From Candidatus Hydrogenedentota bacterium (lineage in GTDB: Bacteria > Hydrogenedentota > Hydrogenedentia > Hydrogenedentales > SCBR16-9), in NCBI GenBank assembly GCA_007116095.1, contig SKJD01000297.1, positions 1-17,250 on the forward strand: 17,250 nucleotides of DNA. Reading direction: 5' to 3'. The position numbers were made by a program, and so were the translations under genes. Positions 6,482 to 14,512 of this stretch are shown piece after piece (positions within the stretch are counted from its first letter, which is position 1; every line of letters begins with the position of its first letter). The notes below the pieces were generated by a model. It ran no database searches. It saw only the letters and a list, made by a program, of their open reading frames with translations, and was not told the origin of the DNA.

Positions 6482-7888
6482 ATGACGTCAGAAACCATAA
6501 CCATGCATAATCAAGCCGTCGTCTCGGACACCCGTATCCTGGTGGCCTGTGCGGACGTAGCCTACGGAGCCACCCTCGCCAATTTCATGGAAAGCGCGGG
6601 GATGGAAACCGAACGTTGTATCGACGCGGCCGGGGTCCTGCGCTTGATCAGCCGCCGGGATTTTGATGTTGTCGTGCTGGACCTTGGCCTCGCTGATGAT
6701 GGCGACATCGACCTGATTACCTTCGTCCAGCAACAGAATCCCGCCACGCAGTTGGTCCTGCTTTTTGATCTGACCCAACTGGAACGCGCCATTGAGGGGA
6801 TTCGGAGTGGGGCGTTTTTTTACCTGCCACAGTCCTGCAAGCCCTCCGAGGTGGCTTTTGTCGTGGAGAAGGCCCGACGCAATCGCCGCATGGAGCATGC
6901 GCTGGACGCCTATGAACAACACGTGTTCGAGGAACTGGTCGGGCATACCCCGGAGATGCAGCGGGTAGTCGACATGATCCGCAAGGTGGCGCCGACCGAC
7001 AGCACGGTTCTGTTGTTGGGAGAGAGCGGCACCGGCAAGGAAGTCCTGGCCAACACCTTGCACCGCCTGAGTCGCCGGCGGCATATGCCATTCATTGCCA
7101 TCAACTGCGCCGCCCTGCCCGAAACCCTGCTGGAAAGCGAGATGTTCGGCCATGTGAAAGGCGCGTTCACCGGGGCGGACCACGACAAACACGGGCTGTT
7201 CGAGGAGGCGGACGGCGGCACCCTGTTCCTCGACGAGATTGGCGACATGTCCCCGATCACCCAAGCCAAACTGCTGCGGGTGCTACAAAATGGCGAAATC
7301 CGCCCGGTCGGCGCCACCACGGCCAAGCGGGTGAATGTTCGCGTCCTGGCCGCCACCAACCGCAACCTGATTGAATCGGTCAAGAATTACACCTTTCGCG
7401 AAGACCTCTATTTTCGTTTGAACGTCGTGCAAATCCGGATTCCCCCGCTGCGAGAACGCATGGACGCCCTGCCAACCCTGGTCACGCATTTTCTGGCGCG
7501 CGCCAACCAGCAATATGACAAACGGGTCCTGGGCTTCGACGAGCATGCCATGAGCCTGCTCCAGCATTATGAGTTCCCGGGCAACGTGCGTGAGCTGGAG
7601 AGCATCGTCGCCCATTCAGTCATCATGGCGGAAGACCATTATATCCACGCCCACGATCTCCCGGATCAGGTGCGTCGCGGAGCCACGCCGCGCCTGGAGC
7701 TGCCCTTCAAGGCGGAACACAACGGCAAGCGTTTTCTCTCACTTTCGGAGGTGGAAGCGCGCCATATTGCGCACGTGCTCGAACAACTCGGCGGGAACCA
7801 GACGCTCGCGGCAAAACACCTGGGTATATCCCGTTCTACCCTGTGGCGCAAAATGAATGAATACAATATTCCCCGCGAAGCACGGTAA
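6482..7888 (+). CDS. Sigma-54-dependent transcriptional activator (NtrC type) with degenerate receiver
   Basis: 468 residues, normal for an NtrC-class activator. Residues about 18-135 are a receiver domain. It keeps the acceptor Asp67 (VVVLDLGL) and a Lys-Pro pair (120-121). The acidic pair that binds magnesium is lost, since ILVACAD stands where ILVVDDE is usual, and the conserved Thr/Ser is replaced within LLFDLT. The AAA+ domain is intact: Walker A GESGTGKE (180-187), the sigma-54 contact loop GAFTGA (227-232), and Walker B GTLFLDEI (246-253). A Fis-type helix-turn-helix ends the protein (NQTLAAKHLGISRSTLWRK). It should activate sigma-54 promoters, perhaps without phosphorylation. The chosen start, ATG 6482, has no Shine-Dalgarno; ATG 6503 is the alternative and also lacks one. 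No histidine kinase is adjacent; an HD-GYP protein precedes it. Confidence 0.92.
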   Translation: MTSETITMHNQAVVSDTRILVACADVAYGATLANFMESAGMETERCIDAAGVLRLISRRDFDVVVLDLGLADDGDIDLITFVQQQNPATQLVLLFDLTQLERAIEGIRSGAFFYLPQSCKPSEVAFVVEKARRNRRMEHALDAYEQHVFEELVGHTPEMQRVVDMIRKVAPTDSTVLLLGESGTGKEVLANTLHRLSRRRHMPFIAINCAALPETLLESEMFGHVKGAFTGADHDKHGLFEEADGGTLFLDEIGDMSPITQAKLLRVLQNGEIRPVGATTAKRVNVRVLAATNRNLIESVKNYTFREDLYFRLNVVQIRIPPLRERMDALPTLVTHFLARANQQYDKRVLGFDEHAMSLLQHYEFPGNVRELESIVAHSVIMAEDHYIHAHDLPDQVRRGATPRLELPFKAEHNGKRFLSLSEVEARHIAHVLEQLGGNQTLAAKHLGISRSTLWRKMNEYNIPREAR

Positions 7889-7893
7889 GCCAC

Positions 7894-7932
7894 ACAAAAG
7901 GCCGTCTTTTTAGCGGTTTTTGCGCCTTTTGT
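7894..7932 (+). terminator. Intrinsic terminator after the sigma-54 activator gene
   Basis: ACAAAAGGC (7894-7902) and GCCTTTTGT (7924-7932) are perfect 9-bp reverse complements and are followed by CCGTTTTCCTTT. An alternative inner stem, CCG/CGG (7902-7904 with 7914-7916), is followed directly by five T. Either form would end transcription just after the stop codon at 7888. The A/T-symmetric outer arms could also act on the opposite strand. Confidence 0.7.
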
Positions 7933-8028
7933 CCGTTTTCCTTTCCGGATTCCACCGCCCAGCCAAGCCCGGAATTCTTTTTCAAATTGCTCAACATTGT
8001 TGCCAATTCTGCAAGTTCAATGGATTCA

Positions 8029-8057
8029 TTGACTTCCCTGAGGCTGCTTTCTATAAT
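8029..8057 (+). promoter_or_regulatory. Strong sigma-70 promoter for rny
   Basis: TTGACT (8029-8034), a 17-base spacer and a perfect TATAAT (8052-8057). Eleven of twelve box positions match consensus. The expected transcript start is near 8064, about 275 bases before the RNase Y start codon. Confidence 0.8.
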
Positions 8058-8118
8058 AACTGTATTGTTGTAGACTATTTCCCGGCTTGCTGTTGGGTTT
8101 AATAAGGATTGTATCCGG

Positions 8119-8256
8119 ATGAAAACACGCGCCAACCTGGAACGTGAATCCATATTATGTAGTGGTATGAAGCCTGCTTTTCCTGCACAATGGTACTGTA
8201 TGTTGTGCCGATCTATTGGTCGTGTTGTCACACGGCCCGCTGTGCGTCATACCTGA
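8119..8256 (+). CDS. Possible 45-residue leader peptide or small protein upstream of rny
   Basis: The frame begins MKTRANLERESILC and ends AVRHT; the TGA stop is at 8254-8256. AAGGA at 8104-8108, 10 bases before the ATG, is a good Shine-Dalgarno, and the ORF lies wholly within the predicted rny leader. It contains three Cys and many basic residues, has no membrane segment, and is not recognised as any family. The 8-bp hairpin at 8218-8237 lies in its last codons, so ribosomes translating it would disturb that structure. It may be a regulatory leader ORF, a small protein or chance. Confidence 0.3.
   Translation: MKTRANLERESILCSGMKPAFPAQWYCMLCRSIGRVVTRPAVRHT
8218..8237 (+). other. Hairpin in the rny leader
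   Basis: GGTCGTGT, loop TGTC, ACACGGCC: eight pairs including one G-U, with a tetraloop-sized loop. There is no T-tract after it, so it is more likely a stability or processing element than a terminator. Folding in the transcript is inferred. Confidence 0.5.
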
Positions 8257-8328
8257 TGATGAAACACATTCCTTGATCAACTTACACGCCTCCGCCGGGA
8301 AGTTAATAGGTTTATTCCTTATTAGGAT

Positions 8329-8333
8329 GGAGG
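8329..8333 (+). promoter_or_regulatory. Ribosome binding site of rny
   Basis: GGAGG lies 7 bases before the ATG at 8341. It is the strongest Shine-Dalgarno in the window and fixes the start of RNase Y. Confidence 0.85.
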
Positions 8334-8340
8334 TATTTGA

Positions 8341-9903
8341 ATGACAGATCCAATGATCCTTGTCTGGATCGTTGTGGGCGTAGTGGCCGGGTCCGTAGCC
8401 ACGATGGTGATCGCCCGTGCACGGGGCAAGAACCTCATGGGCAGCGCCCGCCGCGATGCTGCGCAACTGATTTCCGATGCGGAACGCGAAGTGGCTTCCA
8501 TGATGCGTGACGCTAAAACCAATGTTAAAGAACTGGAGATAAATCTCCGCGCCAAACTGGAGCAGGAAGGACGAGAACAACGCAAAGAAATCGCCGGCAT
8601 TGAGAAACGCCTGGCGTCCAAGGAAGATTTGCTGGACAAACGTGCGGTGGAGCTGGACAAGACCACCAGCCAGTTGAGCCAGCAAGAGCGTGATTTGATC
8701 CGTCGGGAGAAAGAACTAGACACCGAACGCGAACGCATCCAACAGATAATCCAGCAACAGACCGAAAAACTCGAAGCCATCTCCGGTTTGACAGCGGATC
8801 AAGCCCGCAAGGAGCTCTTCACCCAACTGGAAAATGAGGTCAAGCGGGATTGTGCGTTGCGCCTGAAGCGCGTGGAAGACGAACTCAAGGAAAATGCGGA
8901 AAAGAAGGCGCGCTGGATTATCGGTGAGGCCATCGGACGCTGCGCCTCGGACCATGTGGCCGAAACGACCGTTTCGGTGGTGAACCTGCCCAACGACGAA
9001 ATGAAGGGGCGCATCATCGGGCGCGAAGGCCGCAATATCCGCGCACTCGAGAACGCCACCGGCATCAATGTCATCATCGACGACACCCCCGAAGCCGTGA
9101 TTCTCTCCGGCTTCGACCCAATCCGCCGTCAGGTCGCCCGCATCACCTTGGAACGCCTGATCCAGGATGGCCGTATCCATCCCGCCCGTATCGAAGAGAT
9201 GGTGGAAAAGGTCTCCGAGGAAATGGAAAAGACCATCAAGGAACGTGGGGAAGCCGCCTGTTTCGAGGTGGATGTCCACGGACTGCACCCGGAGATCGTC
9301 CGTCTGCTGGGACGCCTGAGTTTCCGTACTTCCTACGGCCAGAACGTCCTGAAGCACTCACAGGAAGTTGCGCACCTGACCGGGCTCATGGCCGCGGAAC
9401 TGGGCAACAACATCCAGGAAGCGAAGCGGGCCGGCCTCATTCATGACATGGGCAAGGCGCTCACCCACGAGATCGAGGGTTCCCATGCGCTGTTGGGCTA
9501 TGACGTGGCCAAGCGCTATGGTGAAAGCGAAATAATCGCCAACGCCGTAGGCGCGCACCACAGCGAAATGCCCATGAACACCTTGACCGCCGTGTTGGTG
9601 CAGGCCGCCGACGCGATGTCGGCCTCCCGCCCGGGAGCCCGCAGCGAGACTATGCAGCATTACATTAAGCGCCTGGAGCAGCTAGAGACCATATCCCGCG
9701 ACTTCACCGGGGTGGAAAAGGCTTACGCCATTCAGGCGGGCCGCGAGGTGCGTCTGGTCGTGCAGCCGGATTCCATCAACGACGCCGAAGCCGCCCAGAT
9801 GGCGCGGGACGTCGCCCGTCGGATCGAATCGGAGATGACCTATCCCGGCCAGATTCGGGTGACCGTCATCCGCGAGACGCGCTCGGTGGAGATGGCGAAG
9901 TAG
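8341..9903 (+). CDS. rny: Ribonuclease Y
   Basis: 520 residues, the same length I recall for Bacillus subtilis RNase Y, a membrane-anchored endoribonuclease that starts mRNA decay. An N-terminal transmembrane helix (about residues 5-24, [19 protein letters not shown]) is followed by a long charged coiled coil to about 200. A KH RNA-binding domain carries [15 protein letters not shown] starting near residue 223. The HD domain has His368-Asp369 in LIHDMGKA, the metal-binding catalytic pair, and AHHSEMP further on. The start is fixed by GGAGG. The gene has a strong promoter with a long leader and is followed 75 bases later by ymdB, a pairing known in Firmicutes. No degradation or frameshift is seen. 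Confidence 0.97.
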   Translation: MTDPMILVWIVVGVVAGSVATMVIARARGKNLMGSARRDAAQLISDAEREVASMMRDAKTNVKELEINLRAKLEQEGREQRKEIAGIEKRLASKEDLLDKRAVELDKTTSQLSQQERDLIRREKELDTERERIQQIIQQQTEKLEAISGLTADQARKELFTQLENEVKRDCALRLKRVEDELKENAEKKARWIIGEAIGRCASDHVAETTVSVVNLPNDEMKGRIIGREGRNIRALENATGINVIIDDTPEAVILSGFDPIRRQVARITLERLIQDGRIHPARIEEMVEKVSEEMEKTIKERGEAACFEVDVHGLHPEIVRLLGRLSFRTSYGQNVLKHSQEVAHLTGLMAAELGNNIQEAKRAGLIHDMGKALTHEIEGSHALLGYDVAKRYGESEIIANAVGAHHSEMPMNTLTAVLVQAADAMSASRPGARSETMQHYIKRLEQLETISRDFTGVEKAYAIQAGREVRLVVQPDSINDAEAAQMARDVARRIESEMTYPGQIRVTVIRETRSVEMAK

Positions 9904-9978
9904 GGACTGGCAAGCGTTTATGCTATGCATGGCGCTGCATACCATCTGTGACATGCAGCAGGATATAAGCACGGTTAT

Positions 9979-10755
9979 ATGAACATTCTTTTTATCGGCG
10001 ATATTGTTGGACGGCCGGGACGGCGGGTGGTGAAGAAATTCCTGCCCAAAGTCCTGGCCGATTTCTCGGTGGACCTGGTCATCGCCAACGCAGAAAATGC
10101 GGCCGGCGGCCTCGGCGCAACGCCGGAAATCCTGGATGAGCTCTTGAAGTTGGGTATCCAGGGCTTTACCATGGGAAACCATACCTGGCGAAAAAAAACC
10201 ATTTTCCGGGTTATGGATACCCTGCCGATTGTGCGTCCCGCGAATTTCCCGCCTGGCGTACCGGGCAAGGGGAGTCGCGTGTTACGTTTACAGGATGGTC
10301 GTAGCCTTGGACTTGTCAACCTGATCGGCCGCGTCTTCATGGAGCCCTATGGCTGCCCCTTTGCCCAAGCCGACCTGGAGCTGGAAAAACTACGGGCCGA
10401 GACGCCAATCATTCTGGTCGATTTCCACGCCGAGGCGACCTCTGAGAAAATCGCTCTGGGCTGGCATCTGGACGGTCGCTGTAGCGCCGTACTGGGCACC
10501 CATACCCACGTCCCAACGGCTGACACCTGGATTATGCCGGGCGGAACCGCGTTTCAATGCGATGTGGGTATGTGCGGTCCCCGGCACTCGGTGATCGGCA
10601 CCGAGCGCAAGAAAGTCATACACCGCTTCATCACCGGCATGCCCGAGAAATTCGAGGTGGCCGACGGTCTCGCGCAGCTCAACGCGGTCTACCTGGAAAT
10701 CGACGATGAGAATGGCCGGACGCGGCAGATCGAACGGATTCAACGCACGGAATAG
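9979..10755 (+). CDS. ymdB: YmdB-family metallophosphoesterase (TIGR00282)
   Basis: 258 residues, close to the family norm. YmdB is a cytoplasmic two-metal phosphodiesterase; in Bacillus it acts on 2',3'-cyclic nucleotides and affects biofilm and motility choice. The expected metal and catalytic residues are all in place: Asp8 (IGDIVG), Glu39 (NAEN), Asn67-His68 (GNHTW), His150 (DFHAEATSEK), His175 and His177 (GTHTH). One family-typical residue differs: the usual GNHTWDKKE reads GNHTWRKKT, so Arg71 replaces Asp; this is not a known metal ligand. The ribosome binding site is poor (AGGA at 9959-9962, 16 bases upstream). The gene is probably cotranscribed with rny, since no promoter or terminator is convincing between them. 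Confidence 0.95.
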   Translation: MNILFIGDIVGRPGRRVVKKFLPKVLADFSVDLVIANAENAAGGLGATPEILDELLKLGIQGFTMGNHTWRKKTIFRVMDTLPIVRPANFPPGVPGKGSRVLRLQDGRSLGLVNLIGRVFMEPYGCPFAQADLELEKLRAETPIILVDFHAEATSEKIALGWHLDGRCSAVLGTHTHVPTADTWIMPGGTAFQCDVGMCGPRHSVIGTERKKVIHRFITGMPEKFEVADGLAQLNAVYLEIDDENGRTRQIERIQRTE

Positions 10756-10780
10756 GGACCTGTAACGGGCGGGGGAATCA

Positions 10781-10789
10781 TGCTACAAT
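10781..10789 (+). promoter_or_regulatory. Extended -10 promoter candidate for smc
   Basis: TGCTACAAT combines the TGn extension with TACAAT (5 of 6). The -35 region (TGTAAC, 10761-10766, 17-base spacer) is weak. A start near 10796 would give a leader of about 54 bases. smc may also be read from rny-ymdB. Confidence 0.4.
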
Positions 10790-10849
10790 CCTAGCCACAA
10801 ACTCCCTGGTTCTCAGCACCTGAAAATGCCCAAACGAAACTGAAAAGCT

Positions 10850-13800
10850 ATGTACTTCAAGCAAATAGAAATGCTGGGCTTTAAGTCCTTCGCCGACCGC
10901 ACCCAGCTCAATCTGGACGCGGGCATCTCCGCCATTGTGGGGCCCAACGGCTGTGGCAAGAGTAATATCCTCGACGCCCTGCGCTGGAGTTTGGGCGAGC
11001 AGAGCGCCAAGGCCTTGCGTGGCTCCCACATGCAGGACGTCATCTTTAACGGCAGCGAACACCGACCGCCCACGGGGATGGCCGAGGTTACGCTGACCTT
11101 TGACAACGCCGACGGCAAATTGCCTCTCGACTTCACGGAGATTCAGGTCACCCGGCGCGTCTTCCGCTCCGGAGAAAGTGAATACCTGATCAATAAATCG
11201 CCCTGCCGCCTGCGCGACATCCAGGACATGTTCATGGATACCGGGATCGGCACCAACGCCTACTCACTGATCGGGCAGGGCAAAATCGATCTGGTCCTGA
11301 GTTCCAAGCCGGAGGACCGCCGCTATCTCTTCGAGGAAGCCGCGGGCATCATCAAATACAAGTCTCGCAAGCGGGTTGCCCTGCGCAAGCTGGACTCCGC
11401 GGAACAGAACCTCCTGCGCCTCAACGACATTATCCAGGAAGTGCAGCGGCAGAAACGCGCCCTGAAACGCCAGGTGAACGCCGCCATGCGGCACCGCGAA
11501 TTGAGCGAAGCCCTGCGCGAACTGGAAATCCGCAACGCCTGGCTGATTTACAACGAACTGTCGGGCGAAATCCAGGACCTGCGCGAGCAGTATACCGAAG
11601 CCAGCGACCTGTACCAGAAGCTCTCCACCGAGTCCGAACAACTGGAGGCGCACCAGGAGGCCCAGAACCTCAAGCGTATCGAGCTAGAAAACGAGCTGAT
11701 GAGCCGCCGTGAAGGGGAGCACCAGATCAACACCGAGCTGGAACGCCTGGAAAACCAGATTGCCCTGCTGCGGAAGGAGATCGACTTCGCTCGGAATCGT
11801 AGCGAGGAAGCCCTGAAAGAGCGTGAGGAGCTCATCGAGAAGGCCAACTCGATCCAGCATACCCAAGGCGAGACCGATGTACAGGCCACCTCGTTACACA
11901 ACGAGATCATGGAGGCGCAGCAGGGACTCTCCTCGAAGCAGAAGGAATACGACGAAGCGGCGGCGCATGTCGAGACCGCCGACGCCGCACTCGAGCAGAT
12001 TCGCCAGGAATCACTGGAGACCCTGAACAAGCGCAACCGGGCCCAGACCGAGCTGGAAACCATCGGCGTGGGCCTGAAAAATATTGCGCAGCAGATGAGC
12101 GGCATTGTAGACCGGGAAACGGCCGAGAATGCCCGCCTGGACGCCCTGCGCGAACAGGTAAACGCCAGGCAGGAAGAGCACGACGCGAACCAGAAGTCCC
12201 TGACCAACACGGTAACCCAACGCCAAAAAGCCCAGGAAGAACGCAAGGGCGTTTCCGGGCGCGTGCAGACCCTGAACGACGAGTGGCAAAATCTGCGCGA
12301 GAAAAAGAGCAGTCAGGAAGCGCGCCTCAACTCTCTGCGCGAACTCCGGGATAGCTACGAAGGCTTTGCGATCGGCGTGCGCGCCGTTATGAAGGCGAAG
12401 CAGAACAACATGCGTGAGGTGGATGGGGTGATCGGCCCGGTTGGCGACCTGCTCTCCACGGAAAAGGCCTACGGCAAGGCCATCGAAGCGGCCCTGGGCG
12501 GCAACGTGAACAACATCATTGTAGACCGGGCCGAAGACGCCAAGTCCGCCATCGGCTTTTTGAAGCAGCACCGGGCCGGGCGTGTAACCTTCCTGCCGCT
12601 GGACACCATCCGCAGCAGCAACCGGGACGACTCGGGTATGCTCCAGTCTTACCGGGGAGTTATCGGCAAGGCCATTAATTTTGTCCAGTGCGAGGCGCGC
12701 ATCATGCCCGCCCTGGAGTACCTGCTTTACAACACCGTGATCGTCGAGACCATCGACGATGCGATCTATATCGCCCGCAAGGAACGCCGCTTCCCGCGGC
12801 TGGTCACGCTGGACGGGGAAGTCGTATCCTCCGCCGGCGCGGTCACGGGAGGACGCACCCGCAACGAGAACACGGGATTGCTGGGACGCACCGCGGAGAT
12901 CGAGGAGCTGGAAAACGCGGTGCAGAGCGCGGCCCAACGGGTCTCGAAGCTGATGGTAGAAGCCCAGCAGTTGACCGAGCGCTCACAGAAATTGTCCCAG
13001 GAAATCAGCGACTGCGAAGACCAGGAACAACAGCACCGGCAGGCGTTGAACGAGTCCGGCGTGGCCCTGGCGCGGCTGACCACCGAACTCGATAGCCTGA
13101 CCCAGTCCGGCCAGCAACTCGGTCAGAACCGTGACTCCCTCGCGCAGGAGAAGGAAAAACTGGAGACCCGCAAGCAGGAAGTCGAGGAGACCATTGCCGC
13201 AATGCAGGCCGCCGACCTGAACTTCCAGCAGCGGGAGTATGAGGCCCGGGAAAGCGCCCAGCAGGCGCGACAACGTCTATCTATATTGGGCACCGAACTG
13301 GCAGACTTGCGCGTGCGCCTGGCCTCCCTGAACGAACGGGTCGAGGAAGCACAGCGCAATCGCCTGCGCGAGCAACATCAGCATCAGGAGACGATGGCCG
13401 AGGCCGAACGCCGTCTTGATCTCTCCAAAGAGTTGGAAGTCAAAGCCAAGGACCTGGAGTTCGGGGTGGCGGACAACCTCGACCGAATCACCGAGTTGGC
13501 CGCCTCGCAGGAAGAGGCGCACGGTAAGGTGCTGACCGCGCAGCAGGAACAGCAGGCCCTGCTGGAAGACTTCAACGCCGTCAACAAGCGATTGAAGAAA
13601 CTGCGCGACGAGCTTTCCGCAAGCCAGAAAAAGGTGCACTCGCTGGAGCTTGCCCTGTCGCAACGAGAAGACCGCGTGGCCTTTTTCCAGGAGCGCATCC
13701 TGGAAGAGTACAACCTCGCCCTGGCTTCGCTGACCATCGAAGAGGTGGGGCAGGACGAGTACGACGAGGAAGACCGTGAAAAGCTGATCCAGCAACACCG

Positions 13801-14440
13801 TAAAGAGCTGCAAAAGCTCGGCACCGTGAACCTCATGGCCATCGAGGAATACGAGACGCTTGAAAAACGCGAGCAGTTCCTTATCTCCCAGGACGAAGAC
13901 CTCAAAAAGGCCCGCCAGACCCTGCTGGACGTGGTGGAGCGCATCGACGAGACCATCAAGGCGATGTTCATGCAGACCTTCAACGAGGTCAGCGAATGCT
14001 TCAAGAACTACTTCCGGCGGCTCTTCAATGGCGGGCAAGCCCGCATTTTCCTCGCGGATGAAAATGATCCCCTGGAAAGCGGTATCGAGATCGAGGCGCG
14101 GCCGCCCGGCAAGAAGCCCCAGTTCATTTCCCTGCTCTCCGGTGGGGAACAGGCCATGACCGCCATCGCGCTGCTCTTCAGTATCTTCAACGCGAAACCC
14201 AGTCCCTTCTGCGTGCTGGACGAAGTGGACGCGCCGCTGGACGACGCCAACATCGGCCGCTTCCTGAGCCTGGTGGACGAGTTCACCGACCGTAGCCAGT
14301 TCATCATCATCACGCACAACAAGCAGACCATGACGCGGGCCAACGCGCTCTTCGGGGTCACCCAGCAGGAACGCGGGGTGTCGCAGATGGTGTCGGTATT
14401 GCTAGACGAGATCGATGAAGAGACCGGCAGCGCGGCATAA
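10850..14440 (+). CDS. smc: Chromosome segregation protein SMC
   Basis: 1196 residues, the usual length for bacterial SMC, the ATPase that forms the condensin ring with ScpA and ScpB and compacts and segregates the chromosome. Walker A GPNGCGKS is at residues 31-38. A coiled coil rich in Glu, Gln and Arg runs to about 500. The hinge spans about 505-670 (DGVIGPVGDLL through SAGAVTGGRTR). A return coiled coil ends near 1000. The signature LLSGGEQAMTA (Ser1097) and Walker B FCVLDEVDAPLDD (Asp1124, Glu1125) complete the head. The reading frame is intact throughout. The ATG at 10850 opens the conserved MYFKQIEMLGFKSFAD start, although no clear Shine-Dalgarno precedes it. scpA and scpB are not adjacent. 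Confidence 0.97.
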   Translation: MYFKQIEMLGFKSFADRTQLNLDAGISAIVGPNGCGKSNILDALRWSLGEQSAKALRGSHMQDVIFNGSEHRPPTGMAEVTLTFDNADGKLPLDFTEIQVTRRVFRSGESEYLINKSPCRLRDIQDMFMDTGIGTNAYSLIGQGKIDLVLSSKPEDRRYLFEEAAGIIKYKSRKRVALRKLDSAEQNLLRLNDIIQEVQRQKRALKRQVNAAMRHRELSEALRELEIRNAWLIYNELSGEIQDLREQYTEASDLYQKLSTESEQLEAHQEAQNLKRIELENELMSRREGEHQINTELERLENQIALLRKEIDFARNRSEEALKEREELIEKANSIQHTQGETDVQATSLHNEIMEAQQGLSSKQKEYDEAAAHVETADAALEQIRQESLETLNKRNRAQTELETIGVGLKNIAQQMSGIVDRETAENARLDALREQVNARQEEHDANQKSLTNTVTQRQKAQEERKGVSGRVQTLNDEWQNLREKKSSQEARLNSLRELRDSYEGFAIGVRAVMKAKQNNMREVDGVIGPVGDLLSTEKAYGKAIEAALGGNVNNIIVDRAEDAKSAIGFLKQHRAGRVTFLPLDTIRSSNRDDSGMLQSYRGVIGKAINFVQCEARIMPALEYLLYNTVIVETIDDAIYIARKERRFPRLVTLDGEVVSSAGAVTGGRTRNENTGLLGRTAEIEELENAVQSAAQRVSKLMVEAQQLTERSQKLSQEISDCEDQEQQHRQALNESGVALARLTTELDSLTQSGQQLGQNRDSLAQEKEKLETRKQEVEETIAAMQAADLNFQQREYEARESAQQARQRLSILGTELADLRVRLASLNERVEEAQRNRLREQHQHQETMAEAERRLDLSKELEVKAKDLEFGVADNLDRITELAASQEEAHGKVLTAQQEQQALLEDFNAVNKRLKKLRDELSASQKKVHSLELALSQREDRVAFFQERILEEYNLALASLTIEEVGQDEYDEEDREKLIQQHRKELQKLGTVNLMAIEEYETLEKREQFLISQDEDLKKARQTLLDVVERIDETIKAMFMQTFNEVSECFKNYFRRLFNGGQARIFLADENDPLESGIEIEARPPGKKPQFISLLSGGEQAMTAIALLFSIFNAKPSPFCVLDEVDAPLDDANIGRFLSLVDEFTDRSQFIIITHNKQTMTRANALFGVTQQERGVSQMVSVLLDEIDEETGSAA

Positions 14441-14458
14441 GCCGCCCCATGTAGCGGC
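14441..14458 (+). terminator. Weak hairpin after smc
   Basis: GCCGC (14441-14445) and GCGGC (14454-14458) pair around an 8-base loop directly after the stop codon, followed by CCCATTTCAT. The stem is short and the T-tract poor, so termination here would be partial at most. Confidence 0.3.
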
Positions 14459-14512
14459 CCCATTTCATACATTGACCCAGTACCCCTGCCAGATAACCAT
14501 GAGGATACTTGT

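Larger units (their letters stand above)
7889..8340. other. Intergenic region and rny leader
   Basis: 452 bases without a large gene. In order it holds a terminator hairpin for the activator gene, a near-consensus sigma-70 promoter, a 45-codon small ORF with its own Shine-Dalgarno, a strong 8-bp hairpin, a weak hairpin (TAATAGG with CCTTATTA, 8304-8324) and the rny ribosome binding site. I do not recognise a known riboswitch class. Confidence 0.7.

Noticed and set aside
7920..8102. 60-codon plus-strand frame after the activator gene
   Set aside because: It runs from the terminator arm through the rny promoter, has no Shine-Dalgarno and resembles no protein.
9908..9923. TGGCAAG...TGC upstream of ymdB as a sigma-54 promoter
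   Set aside because: There are 11 instead of 10 bases between GG and GC, and the -12 box is imperfect.
9924..9941. TATGCA/TGCATA hairpin between rny and ymdB as a terminator
   Set aside because: The stem is AT-rich and only 6 bp, and no T-tract follows.
12011..12937. 308-codon minus-strand frame within smc
   Set aside because: It is antisense to the SMC hinge region, whose plus-strand protein is fully conserved.
13277..14317. 346-codon minus-strand frame within smc
   Set aside because: It is a shadow of the SMC coiled coil and ATPase head on the other strand.
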